Counted from the stretch's first letter, positions 9,801 to 18,045 are shown. The stretch: 64,000 bases of DNA from Salinivirgaceae bacterium (GCA_017645945.1 JAGCNL010000057.1:22256-86255), one strand, 5' to 3'. Notes: generated from the letters alone by a model not told the origin. Numbers and translations are program-made.

Positions 9801-12800
9801 TGTTGCCGTCGCTCCAACTGCTGAACTCATAGCCCTCGAAGGGTACGACGGTGAGAGTGGCCTCTGTGCCATAGGTGTAGGAGCCTGTGCCCTCAACAGT
9901 GCCATAGGAGGCATCCGATGTAATATCGTAGCTGTTGATTTCGAACAGCGCCTCTAAACTGATGTCGCCAGTTACATACTCCCCGCGGGAAGAGTACGGA
10001 TAGCCGTCGCTCCAGCCTGCAAAGTGATAGTGCTCGTCAGGAACAGCATTGAGATCTGCCAAATTGCCATAATCGTATGCGCCTATGCCCGATACCGTTC
10101 CATTCTCGGCTTGAGCCGTAACAACAAACTCAGGTCTCTGTATTGTAAAATCTATAATTCCTTTACTACTAGTACCATAAAATCCCACTCCTAAATAATA
10201 CTTCTTCCCGCCAACCAAATTATATGAGAAGAGGAAGTTAGTCCCCTCTCCTGCGTCATCGTCATATGTCAATTGGATGCTTTTGCTTTCATCGTAAAGA
10301 TAACCATAGGTGTCGTAGTTTGTATGAGAATAGAACTTATATCTGCCCGACAGTTCAGGAGTGAACTCCAAATTGTAATACTGGCGTCCCTCCGAGTACA
10401 CCGTATTCTCACCCACCATAACCTGATTAGGACAAAAATTGGCTGTGAGGTTGATATCAGTTTCTGCTATAATAGTAAAGTCGGCAGATGTTTCGCCATT
10501 GCTCCAACCCAAAAAGTCTATTCCCTCGGCGGGAGTGGCACTGATGTGAACCTCGTCGCCATAAGAGTAGGTGCCGGAACCTTCAACAGAGCCCCATACG
10601 CTATTGTTGGCCGCAATGTTCACTTTAATGCCCCTGTAAAGCCAAACCACTATATAGTTGTTCGGATTCCAGCTGCTGTTCCATCCCGCGGGCTGGCTGT
10701 AGCCCTCGCAGAATATGGGGCGGAGGCTGCTGCAATTGTTGAACGCATAATAGCCCATTGAAGTTACCGACTCGGGAATGGTTATCGTGGTCAGGGCGCT
10801 GCAGTACTGGAACGCATAACTACCGATTGAAGTTACCGACTCGGGAATGGTTATCGTGGTCAGGGCGCTGCAGTACTGGAACGCATAATTGCCGATTGAA
10901 GTAACACTCGAAGGAATGGTTATCTCTGTGATTTTGTCGCAGCTATAGAACGCATAATTGCCGATTGAAGTAACATTCTCTGGAATGGTTATCGAGTTCA
11001 AAGCATCGCAGTTGTAGAACGCATTACTACCGATTGTGGTCAGGCTTTTGGCCTTGCTCAAATCAACGGTTGCAAGGTTGCCGCAGTTTTGGAACGCATT
11101 ACTGCCGATTGTGGTAACCTTGTCGCCCACATTCACTGTTTTGAGCGTGCTGCTTCCTGAGAACTTTGTGCCTACAGCGTTGGTATTGAAGGTGAGCGTT
11201 TCAATGGGGCAGTTGCTGAAAGCATCGCTGCTTATTGAGGTTACACCACTGCCAATTTTGATTGTCTTCAGATTGGGGCAGTAAGCAAACGCTTGGCTGT
11301 TGATGGTTGTGACACCGTCGGGAATGGTTACCGATTTCAGGCTTTTGCAGCCTCTGAATGCGGAACTATTCACTGTCACTGTCGATTCGGGCAGCGTGAT
11401 GCTGGCGTCGCTGCCAGTATAACCTATCAGAGTGGTTTTAGCCTCGTTGCTGAACACAAAATCGCCCTCGGTGTAGCCAGTCATCTTGCCGTTGCGCAAT
11501 CGCGCGCCCCAGGTCGAGGTTTCGCCGCCCGCCGGGCCTGCGTAGTTAAGGTTTCTGATGCCGTAGAAGGCGCTTTCGCCGATTGAGGCAACACCCTCGG
11601 GCACGTTAATGGTCTCCATGCCGTAGCATCGGTAGAATGCATAATTGTCAATAGCAGTAACCGACGACGATATTTTGATTGAAGTGAGATTCGAGCAGTC
11701 TGAAAAGGCATATTCCGCAATCATTTTCGTTTTGTTGCTGATGGTGCACTCGGCAATATTGGTCGAAGTTGCTTTGTACAGAACAATATACGGGTTGCGC
11801 TGGTTGCCCAAATACAAGGCACCGTCCTGCTCGGTGAACTTCACATTGATGCTGCCTTCAAACGCATCGCTCGCCACGTGTGCGAATGTTTCGGGAACAG
11901 CCACATCGGTCAGTTCATTGCAATAGCAGAACACACCGCTATTCAGGCTTGCAAGGCCTGTGTTCTTGCTCAAATCAGCGCTTGCCAGTTTATTGCAGTA
12001 TTCAAACGCATAACTACCGATTGTTGTAAGGTTTTTGGCCTTGCTGAAGTCTGCTTTTTCAAGATTTGTGCAATACGAGAACGCCATGTAACCAATCGAA
12101 GTAAGCGACTCGGGGAAGGCAGCCTCTTTCAGCGCGTTGCAATATTGGAACGCATACTGGCCGATTGTCTGAAGGCTTGTGGCGTTCTCCAAATCAATCT
12201 CGGTCAAATTATCACAACTGTAGAATGCTTGTTCGCCAATGGTGGTAAGGTTCTTCGCGTTTTTCAGGTTTACCTTTTTCAGATTGTCGCAATCGCAGAA
12301 TGCCTGGTAACCAATTGATGTAACCGATTCGGGAAGGGTTATCTCGGTCAGATAGTTATTGTCATAAAACGCATACTCACCAATGGTGGTGAGGCTTGTG
12401 GCGCTCAAATCAATGGTGGTCAATTTCGGGCAACTATTAAACGCATAGCTATCAAAATAAGTGAGGCCTGTGGCTTTGCGGAAATCTATTTTTGCAAGAT
12501 TGTCGCAACCATAGAACGCATAACTGCCGATTGAGGTAACACTCGAAGGTATGGTCACCTGTTTCAGTTTGTCGCAATCGCAGAACGCATAATTGGCAAT
12601 GGTGGTAACAGATGATGGAACGGTGAACGCGGTGTCCGGGTTAATTGCCAGATAGCATAGCAGAGTTTTTCCGTCGTCGCTGTAAAGAGCTTTGCCGCCA
12701 GAAGAACCAAACGATTTCAGTTTGGGGCTGTTGAAAAACGCCTTAGTACTTGCATACGACAGGTTTTTTGCGCCGCTCAAATCAGCCTTTTCAAGATTGG

Positions 12801-14388
12801 CGCAACTGCTGAAAGCATAGTCACTTATTGTGGTAAGGCTTTCGGCGTTGCTTAAATCAGCTGTTTTCAAATTTTTATTGTTGGAAAAGGCATATTGACC
12901 AATTGAAGTAAGCTTCTTTGCATTGCTCAAATCTGCTTTTGCGAGGTTGTCGCAAGAATAGAACGCATATTGGCCGATTGAGGTAACCTTCTCTGGAATG
13001 GTTATTTCTTTCAAACCATCACAATCGTAGAACGCACCACCGCCGATTGAAGTAACACTCGAAGGAATGGTTATCTCTGTGATTTTGTCGCAGTTGTAGA
13101 AAGCATAGCTGTCGATTGTGGTAAGGCTTCTGGCGTTGCTCAAATCTACTTTTGCCAGATTGTCGCAGCTATAGAACACATGATTGACGATTGAAGTAAC
13201 ATTCTCTGGAATGGTTATTTCTTTCAAACCATCGCAATCGTAGAACGCACCACTGCCGATTGAGGTCAGGCTTTTGGCACTGCTCATATCAACGGTTGCA
13301 AGGTTGGAGCAGCTTTGGAACGCATAACTGCCGATTGTGGTAACATTTTCGGGAATGGCTATCTTGGTCAGGGCATCGCAACCGTAGAACGCATAAATGC
13401 CGATTGAGGTCAGGCTTCTGGCGTTGCTCAAATCTACTTTTGCCAGATTATCGCAACTAGAGAATGCATCATTGCCGATTGAAGTAACATTCTCTGGAAT
13501 TGTTATTTCTTTCAAACCATCGCAATCGTAGAACGCATAATTGCCGATTGAAGTAACACTCGAAGGAATGGTTATCTCTGTGATTTTGTCGCAGTTGTAG
13601 AAAACATATTGGCCGATTGAGGTAAGGCTTCTGGCGTTGCTCAAATCAACGGTTTCAAGATTGTTGCAATCTTCGAACGCAGAACTGCCGATTGAGGTTA
13701 CCGATTCGGGAATGGTTATCGAGGTCAGGGCGTCGCAGTCGTAGAACGCATTGCTGCCGATTGAAGTTATCCAATTTGGAATTTCAATGTTTTTCAGCCC
13801 ATAGCACTCATCGAAAGCATAATTGTTGATTGTTCTAAGTCCTCTTGCCTGGCTTAAATCCACTGTTACTAGATTATCGCAATACCTGAAAGCATAGTTA
13901 CCAATCCAAGTAACTGATGCTGGAATAGCTATATTGGTCAGGCCGTCGCAGTTTTGGAACGCGTAGTTGCCGATTGAGGTAATCCAGCTTGGAATTTCAA
14001 TTCTACTGATTTTGCTGTTGGCAAAAGCGTAATCGCTAATGTAGGTAAAGCTTTTGGCATTGCTCAAATCAACTGTTTTCAGATTGGCGCAATTCTGGAA
14101 AGCATTGCTTTCGATGTAGTTGATGTTCTCGCCAATAACCAACTTCTCCATTTTGGAGCAACCGTTGAGGGCACCGCTACTGATGGCGGTCACTTTGTAA
14201 TCCGCGCCGTCAACGTAGGCCGTTGCGGGAATGGTGATTTTTGTGTTTTCGCTGTTGCAGTACGTAAGGGTTAACGAAACTGGGTCGGTGTATCTTAACG
14301 AGTAACTAAAATCCGACGCCTTCTGCGCATTGGCAACTCCTGTACCAAGCATCAGCAAACTTGCAATTAATAACAATTTTCTTTTCAT
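6850..14388 (-). CDS. Giant T9SS-exported BspA-type LRR / InlB B-repeat surface protein
   Basis: A predicted cell-surface or secreted protein of 2512 residues. It has four parts. A signal peptide (MKRKLLLIASLLMLGTGVAN) comes first. A long BspA-like LRR_5 array of about 23-residue units follows, with consensus SVTSIGxYAFxxCxxL and extending roughly to residue 1240. An isolated PPC-like beta domain lies near 1310-1410 (SGRYKFYSHTNYDTYGYLYD). About sixteen units of roughly 70 residues resemble divergent InlB B-repeats (NGTVSGAGTYNYG, then GYHFTQWSDG). The end (VFDAMGRMIAR to GVYVVKTGSTSKRVMIK) fits a type A T9SS sorting domain. LRR and B-repeat proteins of this kind mediate adhesion or host contact; that role is inferred here. 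Adjacent units are near-identical at DNA level, so copy number may vary between strains. It has its own terminator and appears monocistronic. Confidence 0.9.
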   Translation of the reverse strand: MKRKLLLIASLLMLGTGVANAQKASDFSYSLRYTDPVSLTLTYCNSENTKITIPATAYVDGADYKVTAISSGALNGCSKMEKLVIGENINYIESNAFQNCANLKTVDLSNAKSFTYISDYAFANSKISRIEIPSWITSIGNYAFQNCDGLTNIAIPASVTWIGNYAFRYCDNLVTVDLSQARGLRTINNYAFDECYGLKNIEIPNWITSIGSNAFYDCDALTSITIPESVTSIGSSAFEDCNNLETVDLSNARSLTSIGQYVFYNCDKITEITIPSSVTSIGNYAFYDCDGLKEITIPENVTSIGNDAFSSCDNLAKVDLSNARSLTSIGIYAFYGCDALTKIAIPENVTTIGSYAFQSCSNLATVDMSSAKSLTSIGSGAFYDCDGLKEITIPENVTSIVNHVFYSCDNLAKVDLSNARSLTTIDSYAFYNCDKITEITIPSSVTSIGGGAFYDCDGLKEITIPEKVTSIGQYAFYSCDNLAKADLSNAKKLTSIGQYAFSNNKNLKTADLSNAESLTTISDYAFSSCANLEKADLSGAKNLSYASTKAFFNSPKLKSFGSSGGKALYSDDGKTLLCYLAINPDTAFTVPSSVTTIANYAFCDCDKLKQVTIPSSVTSIGSYAFYGCDNLAKIDFRKATGLTYFDSYAFNSCPKLTTIDLSATSLTTIGEYAFYDNNYLTEITLPESVTSIGYQAFCDCDNLKKVNLKNAKNLTTIGEQAFYSCDNLTEIDLENATSLQTIGQYAFQYCNALKEAAFPESLTSIGYMAFSYCTNLEKADFSKAKNLTTIGSYAFEYCNKLASADLSKNTGLASLNSGVFCYCNELTDVAVPETFAHVASDAFEGSINVKFTEQDGALYLGNQRNPYIVLYKATSTNIAECTISNKTKMIAEYAFSDCSNLTSIKISSSVTAIDNYAFYRCYGMETINVPEGVASIGESAFYGIRNLNYAGPAGGETSTWGARLRNGKMTGYTEGDFVFSNEAKTTLIGYTGSDASITLPESTVTVNSSAFRGCKSLKSVTIPDGVTTINSQAFAYCPNLKTIKIGSGVTSISSDAFSNCPIETLTFNTNAVGTKFSGSSTLKTVNVGDKVTTIGSNAFQNCGNLATVDLSKAKSLTTIGSNAFYNCDALNSITIPENVTSIGNYAFYSCDKITEITIPSSVTSIGNYAFQYCSALTTITIPESVTSIGSYAFQYCSALTTITIPESVTSMGYYAFNNCSSLRPIFCEGYSQPAGWNSSWNPNNYIVVWLYRGIKVNIAANNSVWGSVEGSGTYSYGDEVHISATPAEGIDFLGWSNGETSADFTIIAETDINLTANFCPNQVMVGENTVYSEGRQYYNLEFTPELSGRYKFYSHTNYDTYGYLYDESKSIQLTYDDDAGEGTNFLFSYNLVGGKKYYLGVGFYGTSSKGIIDFTIQRPEFVVTAQAENGTVSGIGAYDYGNLADLNAVPDEHYHFAGWSDGYPYSSRGEYVTGDISLEALFEINSYDITSDASYGTVEGTGSYTYGTEATLTVVPFEGYEFSSWSDGNTDNPRTVTVEDDQYYYALVSAKEYTVNATAQNGTVDGTGAFYYGDVASLHAVPDEGYHFVKWSDGETSSWYHIDVYNNVKLTAEFAINEYDITGSATSGYGTVEGTGTYAHGSTVKLTAKPNKGYEFVEWQNDGSTVNPREFTAVNGGNYVAVMTTKTYTINTVGNNVSVNIWGDTYYGNTIELTASPNYNYNFVEWRNSKGEVLSTANPFDYTVTGDETIRAVVEGVDCTIDATMEHGTVVGTGTYKYGTTATLKAVPEPGYKFVYWENTSTSATRSFKVETTVANYTAYTMPIEYSVVVSSSDNTKGTVSSDAGSKIYYGNVVNVEATPSGSNKFVRWSDGNTSASRSITVQRDWNLTAVFSEETLYTVTATAGPNGAVTGSARYAAGEKATLTAIANVGYHFVKWSDGSTDATHVITVNGDKSLSAEFAVDTYTVTVAAGANGTVTGGGSFEFGAPATITATASTGYHFAGWSDGNTEANRTFNVSGNLNVTAAFEINTYTVKASAKNGSVEGAGTYNHGAEATLTATASTGYHFAQWSDGNSVNPRKVTVTSDVDLKAEFDVNSYEITVAAANGTVTGAGTYNYGSFATLSATAADGYHFTKWADGVLSSSRSVIVTEDKKFTAEFEVDAYNVSAYAQNGSVEGAGYYNHGASATLTAKADEGYHFIQWSDGVKDKTRTETVLSSMSFEAEFEVNTFNITAAEAANGVVSGAGTYNYGSVATLTAVANEGYHFTQWSDGLTSATRRLSVVEDAEFSASFEINTYEVKLSAENGTVSGAGTFEHGEEATISAKAAEHYHFVKWSDGNTQNPRTITVTKNRKLTALFEADLYTITVAAENGTVYGASSSFEFGAVATLTASADFGYHFEKWSDGNTDNPRSVTIDAALLSNIDKPFTAIFEKNPSYVGIEDAEAAADEVNIYAHGNTIVVENAENDILVFDAMGRMIAREAVNGDRTEIQVEGTGVYVVKTGSTSKRVMIK
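10757..10888. repeat. 63-bp perfect direct duplication inside the LRR array
   Basis: Positions 10757-10819 recur unchanged at 10826-10888, a 69-bp step equal to one 23-codon LRR unit. This indicates very recent unit duplication or gene conversion within the surface-protein gene. Confidence 0.85.
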
Positions 14389-14452
14389 AAGTATTTAAGT
14401 TTAAGTTTAATATTCATTGTTATTTATATAATTACTTTCACTTCTTTCCTTT

Positions 14453-15310
14453 TTACAGTTTTGCTATTTCATCGGTTGTCAGCCCAGTGCTTTGCACAAT
14501 GATTTTTATGTCGATGCCCGCTTTCTTCAAATTACGTGCAATCTCAAGTTTCTCCTCCTCACGTCCTTCGGCGCGTCCTTCCTCACGTCCTCTTCGCCGC
14601 TCGCCTTCAAATGCCGATTTCTCGATGCTGGTGTCGAGCAGGTATTTCTGATATGCTGCCAGCTCGCCCGGAGTGTATGCCGATGAGCGGACAATCTCCA
14701 GAGCCTGGCTTATCTCCTTGTTTTCCAACAGCTCGGGTGCTGCGTCGATGGTGTTTTCGTTAATCTCTGTCAGGAATTTCAGCCAGAGTTTCTTCATCGC
14801 CTTGTCGCCTTTGTTTGTGGGGTTGAATTTGGGCAACTCAACAAAAATCAGCGATATGTTTGTGCGTATATCCTCCGTATGCCGCTTATTCATGAGGTAA
14901 TACTCCTGAATGCAGTCGCCGTCGTCGGAGAAGCAGAACGACTCCTCGTTCACCAGACTCAGGGCGTAAACATCTTTCAGCTCGGCAAAAGAGATGCCCC
15001 TGCCCAACTGGCCCGAGTAGGCTGCGGCAGCATTGAAAACTGTCCGCGAGAAAAACTCCTGCGTCCAGAACGACTGCATCTCAACAATGAAGTGCCGCCC
15101 GTAGTTGTCGGTGCAGCGCACATCAACAATCGAATATTTTTTTGCGGGATTGTCAGGGATGTTCTCCGGGGTGAGATACTCCACACTCTTGATTTCCATG
15201 CCGTCAGGCAACGGCAAAAGGGCGTTCAAAAGGCTCTGCACAAGGTTCTTGTGCTGCCCGAACACCTTCTTGAAGGTCAAATCGGCTTTGGGGTCAAGAT
15301 ATTTCGACAT
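14453..15310 (-). CDS. Rpn family recombination-promoting nuclease/putative transposase
   Basis: A 285-residue protein of the PD-(D/E)XK Rpn family (PDDEXK_2, formerly annotated as transposase). E. coli Rpn proteins are DNA endonucleases that stimulate RecA-independent recombination. The N-terminus DLTFKKVFGQHKNL is typical. The catalytic set can be read as D63 (VDVRC) and E77-x-Q79 (VEMQS). The C-terminus carries an Arg/Glu-rich stretch (GERRRGREEGRAEGREEEK) and a short helical tail (AGIDIKIIVQSTGLTTDEIA), both common in this family. It is transcribed away from a large intergenic array of short repeats (15444-15880). Whether the nuclease acts on such arrays is speculation. Confidence 0.88.
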   Translation of the reverse strand: MSKYLDPKADLTFKKVFGQHKNLVQSLLNALLPLPDGMEIKSVEYLTPENIPDNPAKKYSIVDVRCTDNYGRHFIVEMQSFWTQEFFSRTVFNAAAAYSGQLGRGISFAELKDVYALSLVNEESFCFSDDGDCIQEYYLMNKRHTEDIRTNISLIFVELPKFNPTNKGDKAMKKLWLKFLTEINENTIDAAPELLENKEISQALEIVRSSAYTPGELAAYQKYLLDTSIEKSAFEGERRRGREEGRAEGREEEKLEIARNLKKAGIDIKIIVQSTGLTTDEIAKL

Positions 15311-15443
15311 AGTGAGTTATAATTCCACCGGCAAAACTAACATTCTGGTTTATAAAATTCACAATCAACAAAAGTAATACAATTTTATTAACAGCCTCAC
15401 ACCTCCCCCTTTTTTTTGACCAATAGCACAATTGGGGCAATGG

Positions 15444-15692
15444 ATGTTGGTGTTGGGTGTTGGGATTTAGGCACTAGGCATTAGGCATTAGGCACTAGGT
15501 GTTAGGCATTAAATTGCTTGGTGTTGGGTATTGGGTGTTGGGTGTTGGAATTTAGGCATTAGGCATTAGGCACTAAATTGCTTGGTGTTGGGGGTTAGGC
15601 ATTAGGTGTTGGGTGATGGGTGTTGGGTGATGGGTGTTGGGTGATGGGTGTTGGGTGTTAGGAGTTAGGAGTTAGGAATTAGAATTTAGAAT
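15444..15692. repeat. Degenerate heptanucleotide repeat array
   Basis: About 36 consecutive 7-base words related to GGTGTTG, GGTGATG, GGCATTA and GGCACTA, with two small phase shifts. The phrase AAATTGCTTGGTGTTGGG occurs twice. The array is G/T-rich on the plus strand and codes for nothing recognisable. It fills most of the first half of the 659-base gap between the Rpn gene and pyrH. A related but shorter 7-base array is at about 46509-46542. Confidence 0.8.
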
Positions 15693-15743
15693 GAACAATT
15701 AACAATGGAAGGGCAAAATGGATAAGAAGATGAGATATTTTAA

Positions 15744-15880
15744 ACTAAACAGCGAAGCGTCTAAACTTCTAAACAGCGAAGCGTCTAAACTTTTTATCAA
15801 CCGCGAAGCACTAAACCTTCTAAACTTCTAAACAATTCACCGATTCACCAATTCATCGATTCATCGATTCACCAATTAAC
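15744..15880. repeat. Octanucleotide-period repeat array
   Basis: Two nearly identical 24-base units (TAAACAGC-GAAGCGTC-TAAACTTC) are followed by TTCTAAAC words. These pass, in steps of eight, into ATTCACCG, ATTCACCA and ATTCATCG words. The same order of words recurs at 46600-46695. There is no coding potential. The rest of the gap to pyrH is AT-rich and contains a weak promoter candidate. Confidence 0.75.
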
Positions 15881-15901
15881 ATTTTCAATTTTCAATTTTC
15901 C

Positions 15902-15932
15902 ATTGTCATTTTCCACAAATCCGCTAACTTTA
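15902..15932 (+). promoter_or_regulatory. Possible promoter of pyrH-frr
   Basis: ATTG (15902-15905), 19 bases, TAACTTTA (15925-15932). Each box has one mismatch to the Bacteroidota consensus. It is 37 bases upstream of the pyrH start. Confidence 0.35.
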
Positions 15933-15969
15933 TGCCAAATTTGAATCATCAAAAAATCAAAAACGAATT

Positions 15970-16680
15970 ATGGCAAAATACAAACGCATATTGCTGAAAC
16001 TCAGCGGCGAATCGCTGATGGGCGCACAAGGCTACGGCATCGACCCGCAACGTTTGGGCGAGTACGCCAAGCAGATTAAGGAGATTGCCGACCTGGGCGT
16101 GCAGATTGGCATTGTGATTGGCGGCGGCAACATCTTCCGCGGCCTGAGCGGCGCATCGAAAGGCTTCGACCGCTACAAGGGCGACCAGATGGGAATGCTG
16201 GCCACAGTGATTAACGCCATGGCGCTCTGCTCGGCATTGGAAAGCATCGGCCAGAAGGCGCGTGTGCTGACAGCCATCCGCATGGAGCCTATCGGCGAGC
16301 TCTATTCGAAGCCGAAAGCCATCGAGGCACTGAACAACGGCGAGGTGGCCATCTTCTCGGCAGGCACGGGCAACCCCTACTTCACCACCGACACCGGCTC
16401 ATCGCTCCGCGGAATTGAGATTGAGGCCGACGTTATGCTCAAGGGCACCCGCGTCGACGGCATCTACACCGCCGACCCCGAAAAAGACCCCACAGCAACC
16501 AAGTTCGACACCATCACCTACGACGAAATCTACAACCGCGGCCTGAAAGTGATGGACCTCACCGCCACCACAATGTGCAAAGAGAACAATCTGCCAATCG
16601 TTGTCTTCAACATGGACAAGCCTGGCAACCTGATTAAAGTGGTGAAGGGCGAAAACATCGGAACATTAGTAACTATTTAA
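15970..16680 (+). CDS. pyrH: UMP kinase (uridylate kinase)
   Basis: Phosphorylates UMP to UDP with ATP in pyrimidine nucleotide synthesis in the cytoplasm. The 236 residues are the usual bacterial PyrH length. They start MAKYKRILLKLSGESLMG (the KLSGE phosphate-binding motif). The glycine-rich loop IGIVIGGGNIFRG follows, then AMALCSALE, the nucleotide-binding GTGNPYFTTDTGSSLR, and the C-terminal VFNMDKPGNLIKVV. It lies 11 bases upstream of frr, a common pairing in which both genes serve growth functions. Confidence 0.97.
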   Translation: MAKYKRILLKLSGESLMGAQGYGIDPQRLGEYAKQIKEIADLGVQIGIVIGGGNIFRGLSGASKGFDRYKGDQMGMLATVINAMALCSALESIGQKARVLTAIRMEPIGELYSKPKAIEALNNGEVAIFSAGTGNPYFTTDTGSSLRGIEIEADVMLKGTRVDGIYTADPEKDPTATKFDTITYDEIYNRGLKVMDLTATTMCKENNLPIVVFNMDKPGNLIKVVKGENIGTLVTI

Positions 16681-16691
16681 TACATACGGCT

Positions 16692-17258
16692 ATGACACAG
16701 GAAGACGTTAAAAAACAAATCGACAAGGCCAAGGAGCAGATGACCAAGGCTGTCGATTTTCTTGAAGATTCAATCGCCCATATTCGTGCTGGAAAGGCCG
16801 ATGTAAGGGTACTTGACAATGTGATGGTTGACTACTACGGCTCGCAGATGAGCCTGTCGCAGGTTTCGAACGTCACCGTTCCCGACGCCCGCACCATCAA
16901 AATCCAACCGTGGGAGAAGAAAATGTTCGACGTGATTTCGAAGGCCATCATGGTCTCGAACCTCGGCTTCAACCCCACCAACAACGGCGAGGCAATAATC
17001 ATCAGCGTGCCGCCTCTCACTGAGGAGCGCCGCCGCGACCTTGTTAAGCAGGCCAAGCAGGAGGGTGAGAACGCAAAAATCATCATCCGCAATGTCCGCA
17101 AAGACTCGAACGAGGCTTTCAAGAAGATGAAGAAGGACGGTCTGGCCGAAGATTTGGCAAAGGACGCCGAGGATTCGATGCAAAAACTCACTGACAGCTA
17201 CATCAATAAGATTGACGAGCTGATTAAGAAGAAAGAAGCTGACATTATGGTGGTTTGA
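16692..17258 (+). CDS. frr: Ribosome recycling factor
   Basis: Together with EF-G, it splits post-termination 70S ribosomes. The 188-residue, highly charged helical protein is of normal length for RRF. It has the typical internal sequence IRAGKADVRVLDNVMVDYYG and the C-terminal helix with RRRDLVKQAKQEGENAKI and IIRNVRKDSNEAFKKM. The gene follows pyrH with an 11-base gap and ends at a strong terminator. Confidence 0.97.
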   Translation: MTQEDVKKQIDKAKEQMTKAVDFLEDSIAHIRAGKADVRVLDNVMVDYYGSQMSLSQVSNVTVPDARTIKIQPWEKKMFDVISKAIMVSNLGFNPTNNGEAIIISVPPLTEERRRDLVKQAKQEGENAKIIIRNVRKDSNEAFKKMKKDGLAEDLAKDAEDSMQKLTDSYINKIDELIKKKEADIMVV

Positions 17259-17287
17259 CACCGCCGCATTTGTGACTATAAACGGGA

Positions 17288-17313
17288 CCCTCCGCACCAG
17301 CGGAGGGTTTTTT
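17288..17313 (+). terminator. Terminator of pyrH-frr
   Basis: Perfect 8-bp stem CCCTCCGC (17288-17295) and GCGGAGGG (17300-17307), tetraloop ACCA, then six T residues. Confidence 0.93.
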
Positions 17314-17530
17314 GTTGGTTATTATCCCTAACCAAACGAACCCAAATGAATCCTAAATCAAATTGCACGCCCTAACGGGCGGAAATTGCAAGAAAATTTG
17401 AAATAAAATTATTCAAAATCAATTGATTATGAATTTATATTCAATTTTTAAACTCAATTTTATAAAAATTTCTCGCGAAGCGATAACCCCAAAACTTCTG
17501 TAATAAATAATATCTCGCGAAGCGATAGCA
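17314..17530. repeat. Intergenic composite repeat, copy 1
   Basis: The 415-base gap between frr and the next gene contains, after the terminator, several blocks. These are CTAACCAAACGAACCC (about 17329), the mini-hairpin GCCCTAACGGGC (17369-17380), an AT-rich block with AAAATTATTCAAAATCA, and two copies of TCTCGCGAAGCGATA (17471-17485 and 17513-17527, 42 bases apart). The same blocks, partly rearranged, recur at 19700-19970. There is no gene. Confidence 0.65.
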
Positions 17531-17673
17531 TTAATACCATATATCCACGTTTCGTAGCCATTTGTCTAAATCAGTTTTGCATTTTTGGCAACGTTGGCTA
17601 TCTTGCGCGGCCTTTGGGAAAGGCTTCTGCTGAAAGAACGGGAGCCTGAAACAGATGAAACAATTTTAAAGAA

Positions 17674-17955
17674 ATGGAAAACAAAGAGTTGCAAAACGAA
17701 AGCGAGGAAAAGCAAATCAATTCGCAAAATCCTAAACTTCAGATTGTTAGAAGTAAAAATCAAATCGACTTTTTCATGAACAACTATGCCGTTTACAAGA
17801 AAAGCGGCGCGGTTGTGATGGAAGTGGTTTTCAGCGACGGCTCGTCGCACTATTACGAACTCACCAAAGAGGAATTTGAACAGGACGAGTTCCGCGCCTT
17901 GGCCAACGCCATTCGCAAGGACCCGCAGCAGTTCAGCAGCCGCGAGCTGTTATAA
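17674..17955 (+). CDS. Small conserved-looking protein, function unknown
   Basis: 93 residues with an acidic, Asn/Gln-rich N-terminus and a compact second half (YKKSGAVVMEVVFSDGSSHY, then ELTKEEFEQDEFRALANAIR). The pattern suggests a small alpha/beta domain. The family was not recognised. Codon use resembles neighbouring genes and the reading frame is well formed, which supports a real gene. It is preceded by repeat-rich DNA and followed by the RluA-type gene after about 90 bases. There is no signal peptide and no membrane segment. Confidence 0.6.
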   Translation: MENKELQNESEEKQINSQNPKLQIVRSKNQIDFFMNNYAVYKKSGAVVMEVVFSDGSSHYYELTKEEFEQDEFRALANAIRKDPQQFSSRELL

Positions 17956-18045
17956 CTCTGTGAGTTGGCTGCCAAAGACGGCCATCAGCCTCAATCTTTG
18001 CTTGAAATAATAAATGCCAACATGCTTATTGGCAGTTTATTATAA

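Noticed and set aside
14453..15310. Insertion sequence transposase
   Set aside because: The protein is Rpn-type (PD-(D/E)XK), and no terminal inverted repeats or target duplications were found around it.
15444..15692. Possible CRISPR array
   Set aside because: Word length is seven bases with no spacers of constant size and no cas genes nearby.
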